Source: Clostridium algifaecis (GTDB lineage Bacteria > Bacillota > Clostridia > Clostridiales > Clostridiaceae). From it: a stretch of DNA of 64,000 nucleotides. The stretch is from the NCBI RefSeq assembly GCF_017874415.1, contig NZ_JAGGLM010000014.1, forward strand, positions 1-64,000, read 5' to 3'. The notes under the pieces were generated by a model. It ran no database searches and had not been told where the DNA came from. It worked only from the letters and a program-made list of their open reading frames with translations. Positions 63,816 through 64,000 of the stretch are shown one piece after another. A program made the translations under genes and the position numbers. Each line of letters starts with the position of its first letter. Within the stretch, counting starts at the first letter, position 1.

Positions 63816-64000
63816 TTATCCAAGCATAGCAAATCTAAATATAAATAATGCTGCAAGTATATAAACTATCGGATGAACTTCTTTATATTTTCCTGTAACT
63901 ACTTTAACTATAGGATAAAATATTATTGCTGCTGCAATACCATTTGCTATACTGTAACTAAATGGCATAAATGCTATTGCAAAAAAAGCAGGAAGTGCTT
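63816..64000 (-). CDS. NCS2-family purine permease, C-terminal part only
   Basis: The last 60 codons of a gene that begins outside the window. The residues FMPFSYSIANGIAAAIIFYP and VHPIVYILAALFIFRFAML match the C-terminal end of AzgA/PbuG-type hypoxanthine-guanine permeases. A purine transporter next to the pur operon fits the neighbourhood. Stop at 63816-63818, followed by a terminator. Confidence 0.8.
   Translation of the reverse strand, partial: ALPAFFAIAFMPFSYSIANGIAAAIIFYPIVKVVTGKYKEVHPIVYILAALFIFRFAMLG

Overview
The window reads as low-GC Clostridium-type DNA (class Clostridia, probably Clostridium sensu stricto). Coding is strongly AT-biased, ribosome binding sites are strong AGGAGG types, and the chromosomal part carries the usual Firmicute purine and riboflavin operons under purine and FMN riboswitches. 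No rRNA, tRNA or CRISPR array was seen.

Positions 1 to about 44.64 kb are part of a large integrative conjugative element (ICE) whose left end lies outside the window; no integrase is visible. Almost all of it is transcribed leftward. Modules from right to left: (a) 39.5-41.2 kb, ParA and ParB, with a divergent small Xre regulator; (b) 30.9-39.5 kb, a 2177-residue helicase/methylase polyprotein with a TnpV-like gene nested in another frame, a RadC-like protein and a DUF3991/Toprim primase; (c) 28.8-30.9 kb, MobC, a probable oriT and a MobP-type relaxase; (d) 23-27 kb, coupling protein VirD4, a VirB2-like pilin, duplicated small pilin-like proteins and a VirB6-like channel; (e) 14.9-22.5 kb, a nearly complete Tad-type pilus machine (prepilin peptidase, CpaB, TadZ, TadA, TadB, TadC, pseudopilins) preceded by a Spo0E-like phosphatase gene and interrupted by a HigBA toxin-antitoxin pair; (f) 3.9-14.8 kb, VirB4, secreted and membrane accessory proteins, an MT-A70 methylase, a C39-like peptidase, a second TadZ-like protein and a replication-type HTH protein. 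A divergent Xre repressor at 22.67 kb has a palindromic operator lying over the -35 of the promoter for the Tad part.

The ICE carries several probable anti-phage cargo genes set between backbone modules. These are an Eco57I-like adenine methylase with a partner (0-3.5 kb), a PrrC/RloC-type ATPase with its own terminator (6.6-8.8 kb), a defence-type reverse transcriptase most like DRT2 with a structured upstream RNA region (27.1-28.8 kb), a protein ending in an McrA-head-like domain (41.7-42.6 kb), and a Kiwa-like pair with kwaB and kwaA in unusual convergent orientation (42.8-44.3 kb). The reverse transcriptase unit is the best candidate for an exciting system: its upstream RNA folds into perfect stems and keeps one sense frame open for 87 codons, as expected if a repeating 'neo'-type frame is made by reverse transcription.

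The ICE abuts the 3' end of rlmD (rumA), a recurrent ICE insertion site. From 44.6 kb to the end the sequence is chromosomal: rlmD, a poly-Asn membrane protein, a TSUP transporter, the riboflavin operon ribD-ribE-ribBA-ribH under an FMN riboswitch, two rightward genes (a MetH-activation-like protein and an MBL-fold hydrolase), a membrane-anchored propeller-like protein with a phosphodiester glycosidase-family protein, the purine operon purE-C-F-M-N-H-D under a guanine-class riboswitch, an SGNH hydrolase and the 3' end of an NCS2 purine permease gene.
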